In this document: positions 33,708 to 44,000 of the stretch, in pieces | Numbering within the stretch: the stretch's first letter is position 1 | Layout of the letters: each line of letters opens with the position of its first letter | Assembly (NCBI GenBank): GCA_910577235.1 | Contig: CAJTMX010000015.1 | Coordinates: forward strand, 31,293 to 95,292 | Reading direction: 5' to 3' | DNA length: 64,000 nucleotides | From: an uncultured Acetatifactor sp. | GTDB lineage: Bacteria; Bacillota; Clostridia; Lachnospirales; Lachnospiraceae | Translations under genes and position numbers: made by a program | Notes under the pieces: generated by a model | Told to the model about the DNA's origin: nothing | What the model saw: the letters and a program-made list of their open reading frames with translations, nothing else | The model's database searches: none

Positions 33708-33736
33708 ATAATAATCTCTTTTTTTAAAAAATGCAA
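33708..33736 (-). promoter_or_regulatory. Promoter of dapF-dapL
   Basis: Minus strand TTGCAT (33731-33736), 17-base A/T-rich spacer, TATTAT (33708-33713), about 25 bases before dapF. No lysine riboswitch is visible in the short leader. Confidence 0.65.
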
Positions 33737-33807
33737 ACCCCTTTTCCGTCATAAACACTTTTTTTAAAGCATAACCTATATTAACAACGAGCAAAGCGAG
33801 GCATAAC

Positions 33808-34308
33808 ATGAGCGCAAAGACGAAAATTGTGGTCCTCCATATGAAAGAACTGATCTATACCGGAATATTTGCCGTGCTGGGCATCCTGTTTGTGGTGCTG
33901 CTGGTCATGATGTTACTTCCGGATAAAGAAGATTCCACCCAGCCCGATGCTCCCACAGGAACGGAAAGCCCCGGCGGCAGCGACGTCCCGGACGGAACAT
34001 CGCCCGTTTCCGACGCAGCCTCACTCTACATACCCGGCGTGTACAACACGGAACTGGTTCTGGGCGATCAGACCATGAATGTGGAAGTCATGGTTGACCG
34101 GGATACCATCACCTCCATACAGCTGGTGAATCTCAGCGATGCAGTGACCACTATGTATCCCCTGCTCCAACCTGCCTTCGACTCCCTGACGGCTCAGATC
34201 TGTGAGCAACAGTCGCTGGAGAACCTTAAATACGATACCGACAGCAAATATACTTCCCTGGTACTGCTGGAAGCCATCCGCAATTCTCTGGAAAAAGCGC
34301 AGCCTTAG
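33808..34308 (+). CDS. Membrane-anchored protein with FMN_bind-like domain
   Basis: A 166-residue protein: an N-terminal basic stretch, one transmembrane helix (about residues 14-37), a Pro/Ser/Gly/Thr-rich linker, then a domain from ~75 on (YIPGVYNTELVLGDQTMNVE, VMVDRDTITSIQLVNLSDAV) resembling the FMN-binding repeat of RnfG/NqrC-type proteins. The flavinylation threonine is not obvious, so cofactor binding is uncertain. Divergent from dapF and convergent with hslO (four-base overlap of stops). Role unknown. Confidence 0.6.
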   Translation: MSAKTKIVVLHMKELIYTGIFAVLGILFVVLLVMMLLPDKEDSTQPDAPTGTESPGGSDVPDGTSPVSDAASLYIPGVYNTELVLGDQTMNVEVMVDRDTITSIQLVNLSDAVTTMYPLLQPAFDSLTAQICEQQSLENLKYDTDSKYTSLVLLEAIRNSLEKAQP

Positions 34309-35219
34309 CTTTTAAGGCGCGCTTTTTGCGCTTTTGCGTATAGACCTTTCAGCTCCTCCACGGAAAAGAGATAATGCCGGTTGCAGAACTGACAGTTCAC
34401 CTCTATCTCCCTGCCCTCGCGGATCATCTCCCGCAGCTCACCCTCACCGATACTGATCAGCGCCTTTTCCACTTTGGACTTGTCGCAGCCGCAGAAGAAC
34501 GCGGGTTCCACCGTGTCCGTGAATTCCACATCCAGACCTTCCAGCAAAATCTCCAGGATCTGCTCCGGCATATTTCCAGTCTCCAACATCGTAGTCACAG
34601 AGGAAATGCCGGACAGATTCTTCTCCAGTCTGGCAATGACCTCCTCCTCGGTATCCGGCATCAGCTGCAGGATAAAACCTCCCGCCTGTTTTACCGTGTT
34701 GTCGCGTTCCATCAATACCCCCAGCCCCACGCTGGACGGAATCTGCTCCGAAGTGGCAAAATAATAGGTAAGATCCTCCGCGATCTCGCCTGTCTGAAGA
34801 GGGGTCTGACCCACATAGGGCTCTCTCAGACCCATATCCCGGATCACACTCAATATTCCCTCTCCCATGGCTCCGGACACATCCAGTTTCCCCATGGAAT
34901 TGGCAGGCAGGATCACATCCGGCACCAGAGGATACCCCTTGACCCGACCTCCGCTGTCCGCCGTCACTGTAAGGCCTCTTCCCGGTCCCTCTCCCCGGAT
35001 CTGCAGCGTCAGCATATCTTTCTCGCCCTTCAGCATAATCCCCATCATGGCTCCCGCCGTGAGCAGACGTCCCAGAGCTGCCGTCATCACAGGGCTGGTA
35101 TTATGCGCCAGCCTGGCCTCCTCCGCCAGATTCCTGGTGGTAGCCGCAAATGCCCGGATCTGTGTCCCCGCGGCCGTGGCGCGTACTATATAGTCTTTAT
35201 ATGCTTTATTGTCGTTCAC
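34305..35219 (-). CDS. hslO: Redox-regulated chaperone Hsp33
   Basis: About 304 residues from a GTG at 35219 preceded by AAAAGGGG (the frame is open to 35270 from a TTG). Hsp33 features: RDMGLREPYVGQTPLQTGEI in the core and the C-terminal zinc switch FFCGCDKSKVEKAL plus VNCQFCNRHYLF (CxC and CxxC). Oxidation releases zinc and activates holdase activity. Read in the same direction as the upstream methyltransferase gene, 60 bases apart. Confidence 0.95.
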   Translation of the reverse strand: MNDNKAYKDYIVRATAAGTQIRAFAATTRNLAEEARLAHNTSPVMTAALGRLLTAGAMMGIMLKGEKDMLTLQIRGEGPGRGLTVTADSGGRVKGYPLVPDVILPANSMGKLDVSGAMGEGILSVIRDMGLREPYVGQTPLQTGEIAEDLTYYFATSEQIPSSVGLGVLMERDNTVKQAGGFILQLMPDTEEEVIARLEKNLSGISSVTTMLETGNMPEQILEILLEGLDVEFTDTVEPAFFCGCDKSKVEKALISIGEGELREMIREGREIEVNCQFCNRHYLFSVEELKGLYAKAQKARLKS

Positions 35220-35278
35220 CTTTACGCCCCTTTTCTCTTTCCTCCGCCAGCCAAAACCGGGTATAGCCAACCGCCGGC

Positions 35279-36133
35279 CTATGGCAGCGAATCACCCCGC
35301 CGTAACTGTTTCCCCTGCTCTCTGGCCAGCATATACACCCGCTCGCTGCGCTCTGTTACCTCGCCCAGCGTGTCCGCGTCCAACAGCCGAATCACCCGCA
35401 TTCCCGCCTGCTCCACCAGACTGCGCATATTGTCCGGCGTATACCCTCTCTGGAGATGGTTCTCAGTAAAACGCCGGAACCGTTCTCCATCCTCCTGTAC
35501 AAACACTGTCAGATCATACTCGTTGATCTCCTCCCGGCGGTGGTAGTAATTCTCCCATATAAAACTACAGTCCTCCCGGTTTTCCGCTATGACCGTGTCC
35601 CCTATGACCTGGCTATACTTATATACCGTGTTGAAGTCAAACAGAAACAGTCCGCCGGGATACAGATAATTGTTCACTAACCGAAATACCCGCAGCAGGT
35701 CCTCCTCTTCCAGCAGATAGTTCAGGCAGTCGCAGACAGAGAGTACCGTGCCCACCGTACTGTACAGCTCCAACTCCCGCATATCCTGCAGCAGATACAA
35801 TATCCCGCCGCTCTCCTCGCTTTTTTCCATGGCAATTCCCAGCATTTCCGGAGAATTGTCCACTCCTATCATATCATAGCCCTTTCGGCGGAGGAGCCGC
35901 GTCAATGTGCCTGTGCCGCAGCCCAGGTCCAGCACCAGGTTCCTCTCGGATTGAAGCCGCGTCTCCTCCCCGGAGGATTCCTCCTGACCGGCTCCGTCAC
36001 TGTCAACCGGCCTGCTGATACCGTACTCTTGGATCAGAGCCGAGACAGTATCACACCATGCCCCATAGGGCACATTATCCATGAGTTCGTCATACACTCT
36101 GGCAAAATCCGAATATGCCCGCACCGTCATCAC
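35279..36133 (-). CDS. Class I SAM-dependent methyltransferase
   Basis: A 284-residue protein beginning AYSDFARVYDELMDNVPYGA, typical of a common Firmicutes methyltransferase family often found near hslO. Motif I is LVLDLGCGTGTLTRLL, motif II IGVDNSPEML, and a post-I MRELEL. A charged insert near residues 45-62 precedes motif I. Substrate unknown. Likely co-transcribed with hslO. Confidence 0.88.
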   Translation of the reverse strand: MMTVRAYSDFARVYDELMDNVPYGAWCDTVSALIQEYGISRPVDSDGAGQEESSGEETRLQSERNLVLDLGCGTGTLTRLLRRKGYDMIGVDNSPEMLGIAMEKSEESGGILYLLQDMRELELYSTVGTVLSVCDCLNYLLEEEDLLRVFRLVNNYLYPGGLFLFDFNTVYKYSQVIGDTVIAENREDCSFIWENYYHRREEINEYDLTVFVQEDGERFRRFTENHLQRGYTPDNMRSLVEQAGMRVIRLLDADTLGEVTERSERVYMLAREQGKQLRRGDSLP

Positions 36134-36144
36134 CTCCGCGCCGC

Positions 36145-36621
36145 TTAGGCCGCCAATCCTATGGCACCGAACACTCCCGCGCTGAGCAGTCCCATGATCA
36201 CGCCTGCCAACACCACTCCCAGCAGCACCGCGATGACGCTGGACTTAAAATCCATATCCAGCAGACTGGCCGCCAGAGTGCCGGTCCAGGCCCCGGTTCC
36301 GGGCACGGGGATACCAACGAACAATAGCAGAGCCAGGAACAGGCCTTTTCCGGCTTTCTGCTGTAGCTTTACGCCCCCTTTGTGCCCCTTTTCCAGACAG
36401 AACGTGAAAAACTTGCCGATCAACGGCTTGTCCGCGCCCCACTCCAACACTTTTCTGGCAAACAGAAAAATAACGGGCACCGGCAGCATATTGCCCAGAA
36501 TACAGATTATATAGCTGGGCAGCAGTGGAAGTTCAAAACCCACAGCGTAAGGAATTGCACCTCTCAATTCGATCAGAGGGACCATGGAAATAAAAAAGAT
36601 CATTAAATAGTGTTTCAGCAT
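36145..36621 (-). CDS. Small multidrug-export-family membrane protein (pfam06695 type)
   Basis: A 158-residue protein with about five hydrophobic segments and the family's N-terminal MVPLIELRGAIPYAVGFELP followed by FVGIPVPGTGAWTGTLAASL, a conserved PxPGTGxWTG loop. The family is annotated as putative small exporters, but transport has not been firmly shown. Sits 11 bases upstream of the methyltransferase gene, so probably one transcript with it. Confidence 0.85.
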   Translation of the reverse strand: MLKHYLMIFFISMVPLIELRGAIPYAVGFELPLLPSYIICILGNMLPVPVIFLFARKVLEWGADKPLIGKFFTFCLEKGHKGGVKLQQKAGKGLFLALLLFVGIPVPGTGAWTGTLAASLLDMDFKSSVIAVLLGVVLAGVIMGLLSAGVFGAIGLAA

Positions 36622-36690
36622 TTTCTTCTCCTCTTTTGATACATTTTATCTGTACAAATTTATCCGATATATACTTACTTGGATATATTG

Positions 36691-37743
36691 TTATTGGATA
36701 TATTCTTTCAGAAAAGACAGCAAAGTATCCATCTCTTCGTCTGTTCCAACCGTTATCCGCAGATAATCGGATATCCGAGGCTTGTCCCAGTGACGCACAT
36801 AGATATTGCGTTCTCTCAGCGCCCGAAAGATCTGCGCCCCGGGAATACGCTCATGAGTGGCAAAGATAAAATTGGTCAGAGAATCCGGGAATGTAAAACC
36901 CAGTTTTTTAAGTTCACCCTTTACCCGCTCCCTGGTAATCACGATCCTGCCGGTGATCTCCTCAAAATAGGCTTTGTCCTTAAGAGCCTCCACTCCCAAC
37001 GCCAGCGTGGGGCGATTCATAGTGTAAGAATTAAAGGAAAACTTGGCATCGCTTAAGTATTTAATAAGTTTTTCATCACCCATGGCAAAACCGATACGCA
37101 TACCCGCCATAGCCCGGGACTTACTGAAAGTCTGCACCACCAGCAGATTGCCATACTTATGGATCAGGGGGAGCGCGCTTTTTCCTCCGAAGTCAATATA
37201 GGCCTCGTCCAGGATCACCACCACATCCCGATTGGCCTCCAGGATCTCCTCCACCAATTCCAGCGGTTCATACACCCCGGTTGGCGCATTGGGATTGGGA
37301 AATATCACTCCTGCGTTCGGGCGTTTATAATCCTGCGGGCGAATATGAAACTCCTCGTCCAGCCCGCAGGTCTCATATGGAATCCGGTACAGATCTGCCC
37401 AGACATCATAAAAAGAGTAGGTGACATCCGGAAACAGGATGGGCTTATCCCCGTTAAAGAACGTCAGAAATGCCATGGACAGCACATCATCCGAGCCTAC
37501 CCCCACAAACACCTGCTCCTTTTTCAGACCATAATAATCCGCCAGTCCCTCCACCAGCACCCGGGCGTCAGGATCGGGATACAGCCGCAGATCCCGGCTC
37601 TGCATGGCCCAAATGGCCTCCTGCACTCCGGGAGCCGGGGGATAGGGGCATTCGTTGGTGTTTAACTTTATCATCCCCGGAACATCGGGCTGCTCCCCCG
37701 GTACATAGGGCACTATCTTACGGGCATTTTCCTCCCATTTCAT
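36691..37743 (-). CDS. hisC: Histidinol-phosphate aminotransferase
   Basis: A 350-residue fold type I PLP enzyme: PYVPGEQPDVPGMIKLNTNE at the start, GVGSDDVLSMAF, FPNPNAPTG, and the PLP lysine in QTFSKSRAMAGMRIGF. Full length for HisC. It transfers an amino group to imidazole acetol phosphate in histidine synthesis; standing alone outside a his operon, it could also act on aromatic or other acids. Good confidence in family, moderate in substrate. Confidence 0.88.
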   Translation of the reverse strand: MKWEENARKIVPYVPGEQPDVPGMIKLNTNECPYPPAPGVQEAIWAMQSRDLRLYPDPDARVLVEGLADYYGLKKEQVFVGVGSDDVLSMAFLTFFNGDKPILFPDVTYSFYDVWADLYRIPYETCGLDEEFHIRPQDYKRPNAGVIFPNPNAPTGVYEPLELVEEILEANRDVVVILDEAYIDFGGKSALPLIHKYGNLLVVQTFSKSRAMAGMRIGFAMGDEKLIKYLSDAKFSFNSYTMNRPTLALGVEALKDKAYFEEITGRIVITRERVKGELKKLGFTFPDSLTNFIFATHERIPGAQIFRALRERNIYVRHWDKPRISDYLRITVGTDEEMDTLLSFLKEYIQ

Positions 37744-37887
37744 CTCATGTCGTCTCCTTGTCTGCCTATTGTCGGTCTATCTGTCCGCGCAGGCGCTCCT
37801 GCCGAACAAGTAACATCATACCACCGCGGCCGCCGTTCGTCTACTCTTTTTCCGGTTCTGCCCGTAATACTCCTCATGCGGCGCGGG

Positions 37888-38925
37888 CTACGGTTTCGCC
37901 TGTGCCATCAGGGCAGTACTCTCCTTTAGCTGCCGCTCATACTCCTCTGCCTGCCGCTCCTGTCCCGTCTGCCGGCAGCAGCGTATCAATCCCTCCAGAG
38001 CCTGTGTCCTGCCGCTCTCCAGGATCAGCACCGGTTCCGCCTCGTAGGCCGCGTTGTAATACCACATGGCAGCCTCCGCCGGGTCCTGACAGTCCTGCTC
38101 ATAAAAAAGTCCCAGCTCCAGGCAAAGCTCCGAACACCCCCCTGTGGCCATGGCTTTCATTGCATATTTAAAAAATCCCAGAGCATCTCCCTGTACCCGA
38201 TAGGCCCGGCTCAGTACGCAGAATGCCTCCAGCAATTCCTCACCGCTTCGCTCCGGGTCCTCCACCGAGTCCTCAAAACAGGCGCAGGCCCGCATAAGAT
38301 GCTGCGGTTCGCCCACGGTCAACAGTTCTCTTGCATACATATTATGTAAATGTCTTGAGAGTCTGCGGCCCTCCTGTACCTGCCGTTCAAAATTGGCCAG
38401 GTCCCGGCCTCCATGTCCCTGTATGGGCATATGGGTGATCACCACGTCACTGTCATAGATCACAGGCTGCAGCCGCACAGTCTCATGGATCGGCTCTATC
38501 CAGGAAAACTGCCGCAGCCTTTTAAAAAGCTTGGGACGGTATTCCTCGTCATAGTTGTAGACCGTATTGAATTGTAGCTGGTTACCGTATTTCATCTGCA
38601 CGATCTCCACCTCGGGCAGTAAATGCTCCTTTAATACGCGAAACCGTTCCCTGTTCTCCCCGTCCAGCACTTCATCGGCGTCCGCGCTGTATATATACTC
38701 ACAGGTCGCCAGGGAAAAAGCATAGTTGCGGGCTGCGCTGAAATCATGAATCCACCCAAAATCGTACACCCTGTCCGTATACTTTGCGGCAATCTCTTTG
38801 GTACGGTCCGTGGAGCCTGTGTCCACCACAATGATCTCGTCCACCAGATCGGCCACACTGTCCAGACAGCGGGCCAGAACAGCCTCCTCATTTTTCACGA
38901 TCATACACAAACTTATGGATATCAT
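37888..38925 (-). CDS. Family 2 glycosyltransferase with C-terminal helical repeats
   Basis: A 345-residue protein. The N-terminus SISLCMIVKNEEAVLARCLD and IIVVDTGSTDRTKEIA are GT2 nucleotide-binding hallmarks, and YSADADEVL is the DxD metal motif. After about residue 200 the sequence is helical and TPR-like (ALGFFKYAMKAMATGGCSEL). This arrangement matches the SunS-like/GT2-TPR group that glycosylates proteins or peptides in Firmicutes. No dedicated acceptor gene is adjacent. Confidence 0.85.
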   Translation of the reverse strand: MISISLCMIVKNEEAVLARCLDSVADLVDEIIVVDTGSTDRTKEIAAKYTDRVYDFGWIHDFSAARNYAFSLATCEYIYSADADEVLDGENRERFRVLKEHLLPEVEIVQMKYGNQLQFNTVYNYDEEYRPKLFKRLRQFSWIEPIHETVRLQPVIYDSDVVITHMPIQGHGGRDLANFERQVQEGRRLSRHLHNMYARELLTVGEPQHLMRACACFEDSVEDPERSGEELLEAFCVLSRAYRVQGDALGFFKYAMKAMATGGCSELCLELGLFYEQDCQDPAEAAMWYYNAAYEAEPVLILESGRTQALEGLIRCCRQTGQERQAEEYERQLKESTALMAQAKP

Positions 38926-39028
38926 TTCTCCTCCGTCTCCCCATTCCCATGGGCGTCACAGAACCCGCATATTTTAACCATCATACCAAAAAACAGCCGA
39001 AAATACAAGATTTATACAAGAAAATACA

Positions 39029-39057
39029 TTGACTTGCAGCGAGGCGGACTCTAAACT
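39029..39057 (+). promoter_or_regulatory. Promoter of the first MATE gene
   Basis: TTGACT (39029-39034), 17-base spacer, TAAACT (39052-39057), about 80 bases before the ATG at 39139. Confidence 0.6.
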
Positions 39058-39138
39058 GAGACGAGTTGGTATTTGCATGATCACAGTTTCGCTATCGCCT
39101 AAATGCGATATGCGGATATTGCTGAAAGGAAGAGGAAC

Positions 39139-40497
39139 ATGTCTGAAAACACACAGGTCATGACATCGGGCAAGCCCTGGAAACTGATATTGGGTCTGGC
39201 GCTTCCCCTGATGTTCGGAAATATATTTCAGCAGCTCTACACGGTGGTGGACACGCTGATCGTGGGGCGGGTGCTGGGAGTTCACGCGCTGGCGGCGCTT
39301 GGCGCCTCCGACTGGCTGAACTGGATGATCCTGGGATTGGTCACCGGTATCACCCAGGGGTTCTGCATTCTGGCCGCCCAAAAATTCGGCGCGGGAAAGA
39401 CAGAAGAACTGAAAGAGACTGTGGGAGCTTCCGTCACGCTCTCTGTCATCTCAGCCGTCATTATCGAGGTGGCGAGCCAGGCTCTGATAATACCGCTCTT
39501 ACATCTGCTGGACACCCCAGAGGACATATTGCCCATGGCGTTGTTCTATCTGCGGATACTGTTTGCCGGTATCCCCGTTGTCATGGCCTATAATCTGCTG
39601 GCCTCCCTGCTGCGCGCGCTGGGAGACGGCCGCACTCCGCTCTATGCCATGGTGGCCGCCTCTGTGCTGAATATCCTGCTGGATATACTCTTTGTGGCCG
39701 GTCTGGACCTGGGAGTAGGCGGTGCTGCCGTGGCTACGCTGATTGCCCAGGCGGTAGCTGCCCTGTACTGTCTGCATGTCATCCTGCGCATGGAAATGCT
39801 GCATATCCGGCCCAAGCATCTGCGTCCCTGCCGCAAACTCGTATGGCAGCTCTTTTCCCTGGGCACTCCCATGGCGGCTCAAAATACCGTCATTGCCGTA
39901 GGAGGGCTGGTGATACAATCCATTGTCAACGGTTATGGCGTTGTCTTTATAGCAGGCTATACCGCGGCCAACAAACTCTATGGTATCCTGGAGATCGCGG
40001 CCACCTCCTACGGTTATGCCATGGTCACTTACGTGGGGCAGAATCTTGGAGCGGGTCTGAAAGAACGCATTCGTATGGGGGTGCGGCACGCCGTGGGAAT
40101 CGCCCTGGCCACATCGGTGGTCATCGCCGTGACGATGCTGCTGACGGGGCGCGTACTTGTGGGCTCTTTTATCAAGGGCACCCCCCAGGAGACTGCCGCG
40201 GCAACGGATATCGCCTACCACTACCTGGCTGTCATGAGCGTCTTTTTGCCGATTCTCTATCTGCTGCACCTGTACCGCTCCTCCCTGCAGGGGATGGGGG
40301 ATACCGTACTTCCCATGGTTTCAGGCATTGCGGAATTTGTCATGCGGACCGGCGGTGCCCTGACCCTGCCCCGGCTGCTGGGCCGGGAAGGCATCTTTTA
40401 TGCCGAGGTACTGGCCTGGGTGGGTGCCGACTTGATCCTCATCACCGCATATTACATAAGAGTACACAGACTTGGGGGACACTCACAAAAACCATAG
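39139..40497 (+). CDS. MATE-family multidrug/metabolite efflux protein
   Basis: About 452 residues from the ATG at 39139 (GGAAGAGG upstream). Twelve predicted helices in two six-helix halves; ILGLALPLMFGNIFQQLYTV and VVDTLIVGRVLGVHALAALG are the MATE N-terminal signature. Exchanges cations or drugs against Na+ or H+; substrate unknown. Its 3' end overlaps the prepilin peptidase gene by 15 bases (convergent), and its terminator lies within that gene. Confidence 0.92.
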   Translation: MSENTQVMTSGKPWKLILGLALPLMFGNIFQQLYTVVDTLIVGRVLGVHALAALGASDWLNWMILGLVTGITQGFCILAAQKFGAGKTEELKETVGASVTLSVISAVIIEVASQALIIPLLHLLDTPEDILPMALFYLRILFAGIPVVMAYNLLASLLRALGDGRTPLYAMVAASVLNILLDILFVAGLDLGVGGAAVATLIAQAVAALYCLHVILRMEMLHIRPKHLRPCRKLVWQLFSLGTPMAAQNTVIAVGGLVIQSIVNGYGVVFIAGYTAANKLYGILEIAATSYGYAMVTYVGQNLGAGLKERIRMGVRHAVGIALATSVVIAVTMLLTGRVLVGSFIKGTPQETAAATDIAYHYLAVMSVFLPILYLLHLYRSSLQGMGDTVLPMVSGIAEFVMRTGGALTLPRLLGREGIFYAEVLAWVGADLILITAYYIRVHRLGGHSQKP

Positions 40498-41076
40498 TAA
40501 GCCCCAGGCGATATAGGGAAGAAAGGGAACCGGTATTTTCAGGTTCCCTTTCTTATTGATATTGCCCCTTACGGCCTGAACCGCCCCCAGTGTGGTAAAG
40601 GCCGCCGCCATATGCAGCAGCATGGTCAGAATGTCTCCGCCTGCCGCCGCCAGATAAAGAGCGCATATCTGAAATGCCATCACATCCCCCGGGCCGTACA
40701 GTCGCATAAATACCAGATATTGCAGCAGCCCGAACAGGATAAGCCCCATCCCGCTCTGCTCCGTCACCGGGCGGCAGAAGCACAGCGCCGCTCCCGCTGC
40801 GGCCGCAGGTATCTGCAAGATATCATATACCGTGCAGGTCTGAACATCGGTGACACTGCACACTGTAAGATAGGCTGCCAACACCATATAGGCCAACCGG
40901 ACTCCCGGTGGTTCCCCGTCATATATATACCCGATATACCCCGTTCCCGTACCGCATCCCACCAGCAGTATCGCCACTGCCCATCTGTCCGCCCTCAGTC
41001 CGTGCCTGGGGTCCAGCACCGTGATCAATCGCAGCGCCGCCAGCGCCATGGTCAACTGCACTCCTCCTATTCCCAC
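40483..41076 (-). CDS. Prepilin peptidase (A24 family)
   Basis: A 197-residue membrane protein with about six helices. The two catalytic aspartates of A24 peptidases are in SVTDVQTCTVYD and LYGPGDVMAFQ (the GxGD motif). No N-terminal methylase domain is present, as in CpaA/TadV. It cleaves leader peptides of Flp-type pilins at the inner membrane. Last gene of the Tad operon, 19 bases after the giant secreted protein gene. Confidence 0.85.
   Translation of the reverse strand: MGIGGVQLTMALAALRLITVLDPRHGLRADRWAVAILLVGCGTGTGYIGYIYDGEPPGVRLAYMVLAAYLTVCSVTDVQTCTVYDILQIPAAAAGAALCFCRPVTEQSGMGLILFGLLQYLVFMRLYGPGDVMAFQICALYLAAAGGDILTMLLHMAAAFTTLGAVQAVRGNINKKGNLKIPVPFLPYIAWGLLWFL
40521..40556 (+). terminator. 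Terminator of MATE gene embedded in prepilin peptidase coding sequence
   Basis: GAAAGGGAACC and GGTTCCCTTTC form a perfect 11-bp stem with a ten-base loop followed by TTATTG, 24 bases after the MATE stop. It overlaps codons near the C-terminus of the peptidase on the other strand. Confidence 0.65.
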
Positions 41077-41095
41077 AAGAAATACTATGTTCGTA

Positions 41096-44000
41096 TTAAT
41101 CCGTCCCTCCTGTTCTCAGCCTGGTACGCAACTCATCCAACACGCTTCCTTCCACTGTCAGCACCGCCAGCCGCGGATGCTGTTCCAACTGGGAGTCCTG
41201 TTTATAGGCTCTGACCGTGATCTCCCCAACTGTCTCCGGCACTCCCAGCGGGATCATAAATTCAAGCTCCTCCTTCTCGATATAATCAGGCACCTCATAG
41301 GTATAGATCCTGTTTAAAGAGGTATCCGACTCCGCCATCTTCTCCGGGAAGATCACTTCTATACGATCCACATACCCCGTGGCATGTATTGTCAAAACTC
41401 CGCTCTCCCCTGCTTTAAACACAGGGGCGTGAGGTTCCAGCCGCCGCCGCAGTTCCACATACAGAGAAATCCCCTGCATTTCACTGCTCACTGCCGTTTC
41501 ATTCCCCACGTTGTCCGAGGCATGGGCAATCACCGTAAAAGAACCGCAAAACAGCGCGTCCTCCTCTGCCAGCGTCAAATGGATGCTGCCCGTTCCCTGG
41601 TCGGTGAATCTCCGGCTGCTGCCGTTATCCTGATTGTATACTTCTACATAGAATTCCGCCAGACCGCTGCCCTGGTCCGCAGCGGTCAGCTCCACCTCTA
41701 TCGGTCCGTTTTCCCATTCCTCCAATATATCCAGTGCCTCCAAGCTCTCCATGCCATAGATCGAAGGTTTGCTGGCGTCTGCTATGACCCGGATACTGCC
41801 CAGCATATCCTGGATGTGATCGGAGAAAATCTTTTCGTATCCGCTCTGAGCCGCCGCCACGGGTGTCAGCCGGATTCGGTGCCCGTCCAATTCCTCCGGC
41901 ACATACAGATCCCATACTATCTCCAGATTCCTGCATCTGTTACTGCGCCAGATCCTGGTATAACCGCCATCTCTCACGCAGGAATTTCCCATCGAAGTCT
42001 TTTGCGTCTGTTCGCCGGAATACGTATATTTTCCGGATGCCATATCCTCTCTGGCAGGAACCGCCGTGCCCAGCCTCCCCTCCCCGGCCCCCACGCTCAT
42101 ATCCTGGGATTCCACATACAGATGCGTGACCTGATAGTCCTTTCTGGCAGGTCCGCACAGACTGCCTGAAAAGGAGATACGGAAAGGTGCTCCCATACCG
42201 CCTCTGACATAATAGAGATTCTCTTCCCCGGCGGGCCACACATTGTTTCCCTGCTCCAGCCTGATCTGGTCCGTCCTCACCGGCCAGGCGATCACTGTCT
42301 GATCCGACAGTGGAATATGCAGAGTCTCCCCCAGGTTCCCGGCTCTGTCCTGCGCCGCTATATGGAGATATTGCAGCTGTTCCCCCATGGGAATGGTCAA
42401 GGAGGGCCGTTCGCTGATATCACCGTGCCATCGGTGTGACTCCCCCACCACAGTTCCCGCTCTGTCATCCACCACATAGCGATACCCCTGCACCTGAGTG
42501 ACCAATGTGTTTACCGTAACATTGGAATCACACAGCCGCCGGTCGCTTCCCCGTTTATAGGACTCTACCCGGTGATAATAGACAGTGCCCGTATCCTCCG
42601 GTCTCGCAAAAGAGACTTGCACTCTGTTCTCATCCACTGCCGCCAGCCGCAGCGTATTTACATCGATCTTCTCCGGCTTTCCCATGTCCGGGGCCGCTGC
42701 GCCGTTTAACAGGTTTTCATCCAGATATCCCAAAGCGACGGCTTTAATCTGTAGGGTTCCGTCGCCGCTCTGCCATCCCTCCCGCTGTGAATAGCTGCTG
42801 CCTGCCTCTCCGTTAATATAGCTTGAACCTCCATAGGCCGGCAGACAGACCAATACCTGTCCCTGGTCCATATTGCAATGATATGCCGTGGTCTGACCGC
42901 AGCCCGCTTCATATCCCGCGTGAGCGGTACACCGGGATGGTGCCCTCTGCCCATAGTCCGTGTTGCATCCGGCACATATATACCGGAAAATGTCATCCGT
43001 ATGTCCGGGGCAGCTATAGCTGCCGCAACGCGGGCAAAAACAGAGCTTGCCGTCATCCGTTTTATTGCCGTAATAAAATATTGTACCGCTTTTCTCCCGC
43101 CTGAAAGAGCTGCCGCCACAAACTTTTTCCACGGTATAACATCCGCCTCCGTGTACCGCGTCTCCCTGATGCTGATGGCGGCAATCTTCCCCATGCCGGT
43201 GAACTCTCAACATACCCGCGCTGCCGCCCCTATATCCGCCGCCTCCTCCGGCCTGTCCGCTCTCGCCCACGTTTCCCTCCACATTTTTTTGAGCGGAGCC
43301 ACCCGGCATACCGTCCGCCATTCCCGTGGCTCCTCCCCCTCCGCCCGCGATCATCAATATGCCCTGTCGGTCCGAGGATATCTGACTGCGGCCTCCGCCT
43401 ACGCCGTAGACCGTGGCTCCGCCTCCTCCCAAATATCCGCTACAGCCTCCCAGTTCATAGATAAGCCGTTCATCCCGGGACAGATAGAATATGCCCTGAA
43501 CCATGCCGCCCTTGCCCCCGCAAAATTCTCCGTATCCGCCCCCCTGGGCACCCGTCAGGGTCAGCTGATAAAAGCCGGTGTAAGGCACCCTGTAAATTCC
43601 CTGACGCCCGGTATAACTCATACGGACGGACAGCCCTGTTCCCATACCGCTGTCCTCTGCGGAACCGATCAGCCTCCATGGCTCTCCCTCCGTGCGCTGA
43701 TACAGCTTATAGCTCTTATCGGTGTTATCCGGCTGGCTCCAGCTGAGATTTACCGCTCCCCGGCCTCCGGCCGCGCTGTAATTGTTCCGAGCCTGTAACT
43801 GTAGCTGCACCCATCCGGCATACAGAGTTATGTCTTTGGACGGGGTAAAGGCATCCCCCGCCCCTCCCGCCGGTCTGGTGCATTCCGGGTCATAATACCA
43901 GCCGCCGAAGGACTGCCCTGTTTTGCGCGCATCCGGCAGGACAATATCCCGGTGGGTATAGAGGGCTGCGATCCGGTCCTCCGCGCCGTCATCTCCCAGA

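Noticed and set aside
34374..35546. 390-codon plus-strand frame
   Set aside because: Antisense shadow of hslO and the methyltransferase gene.
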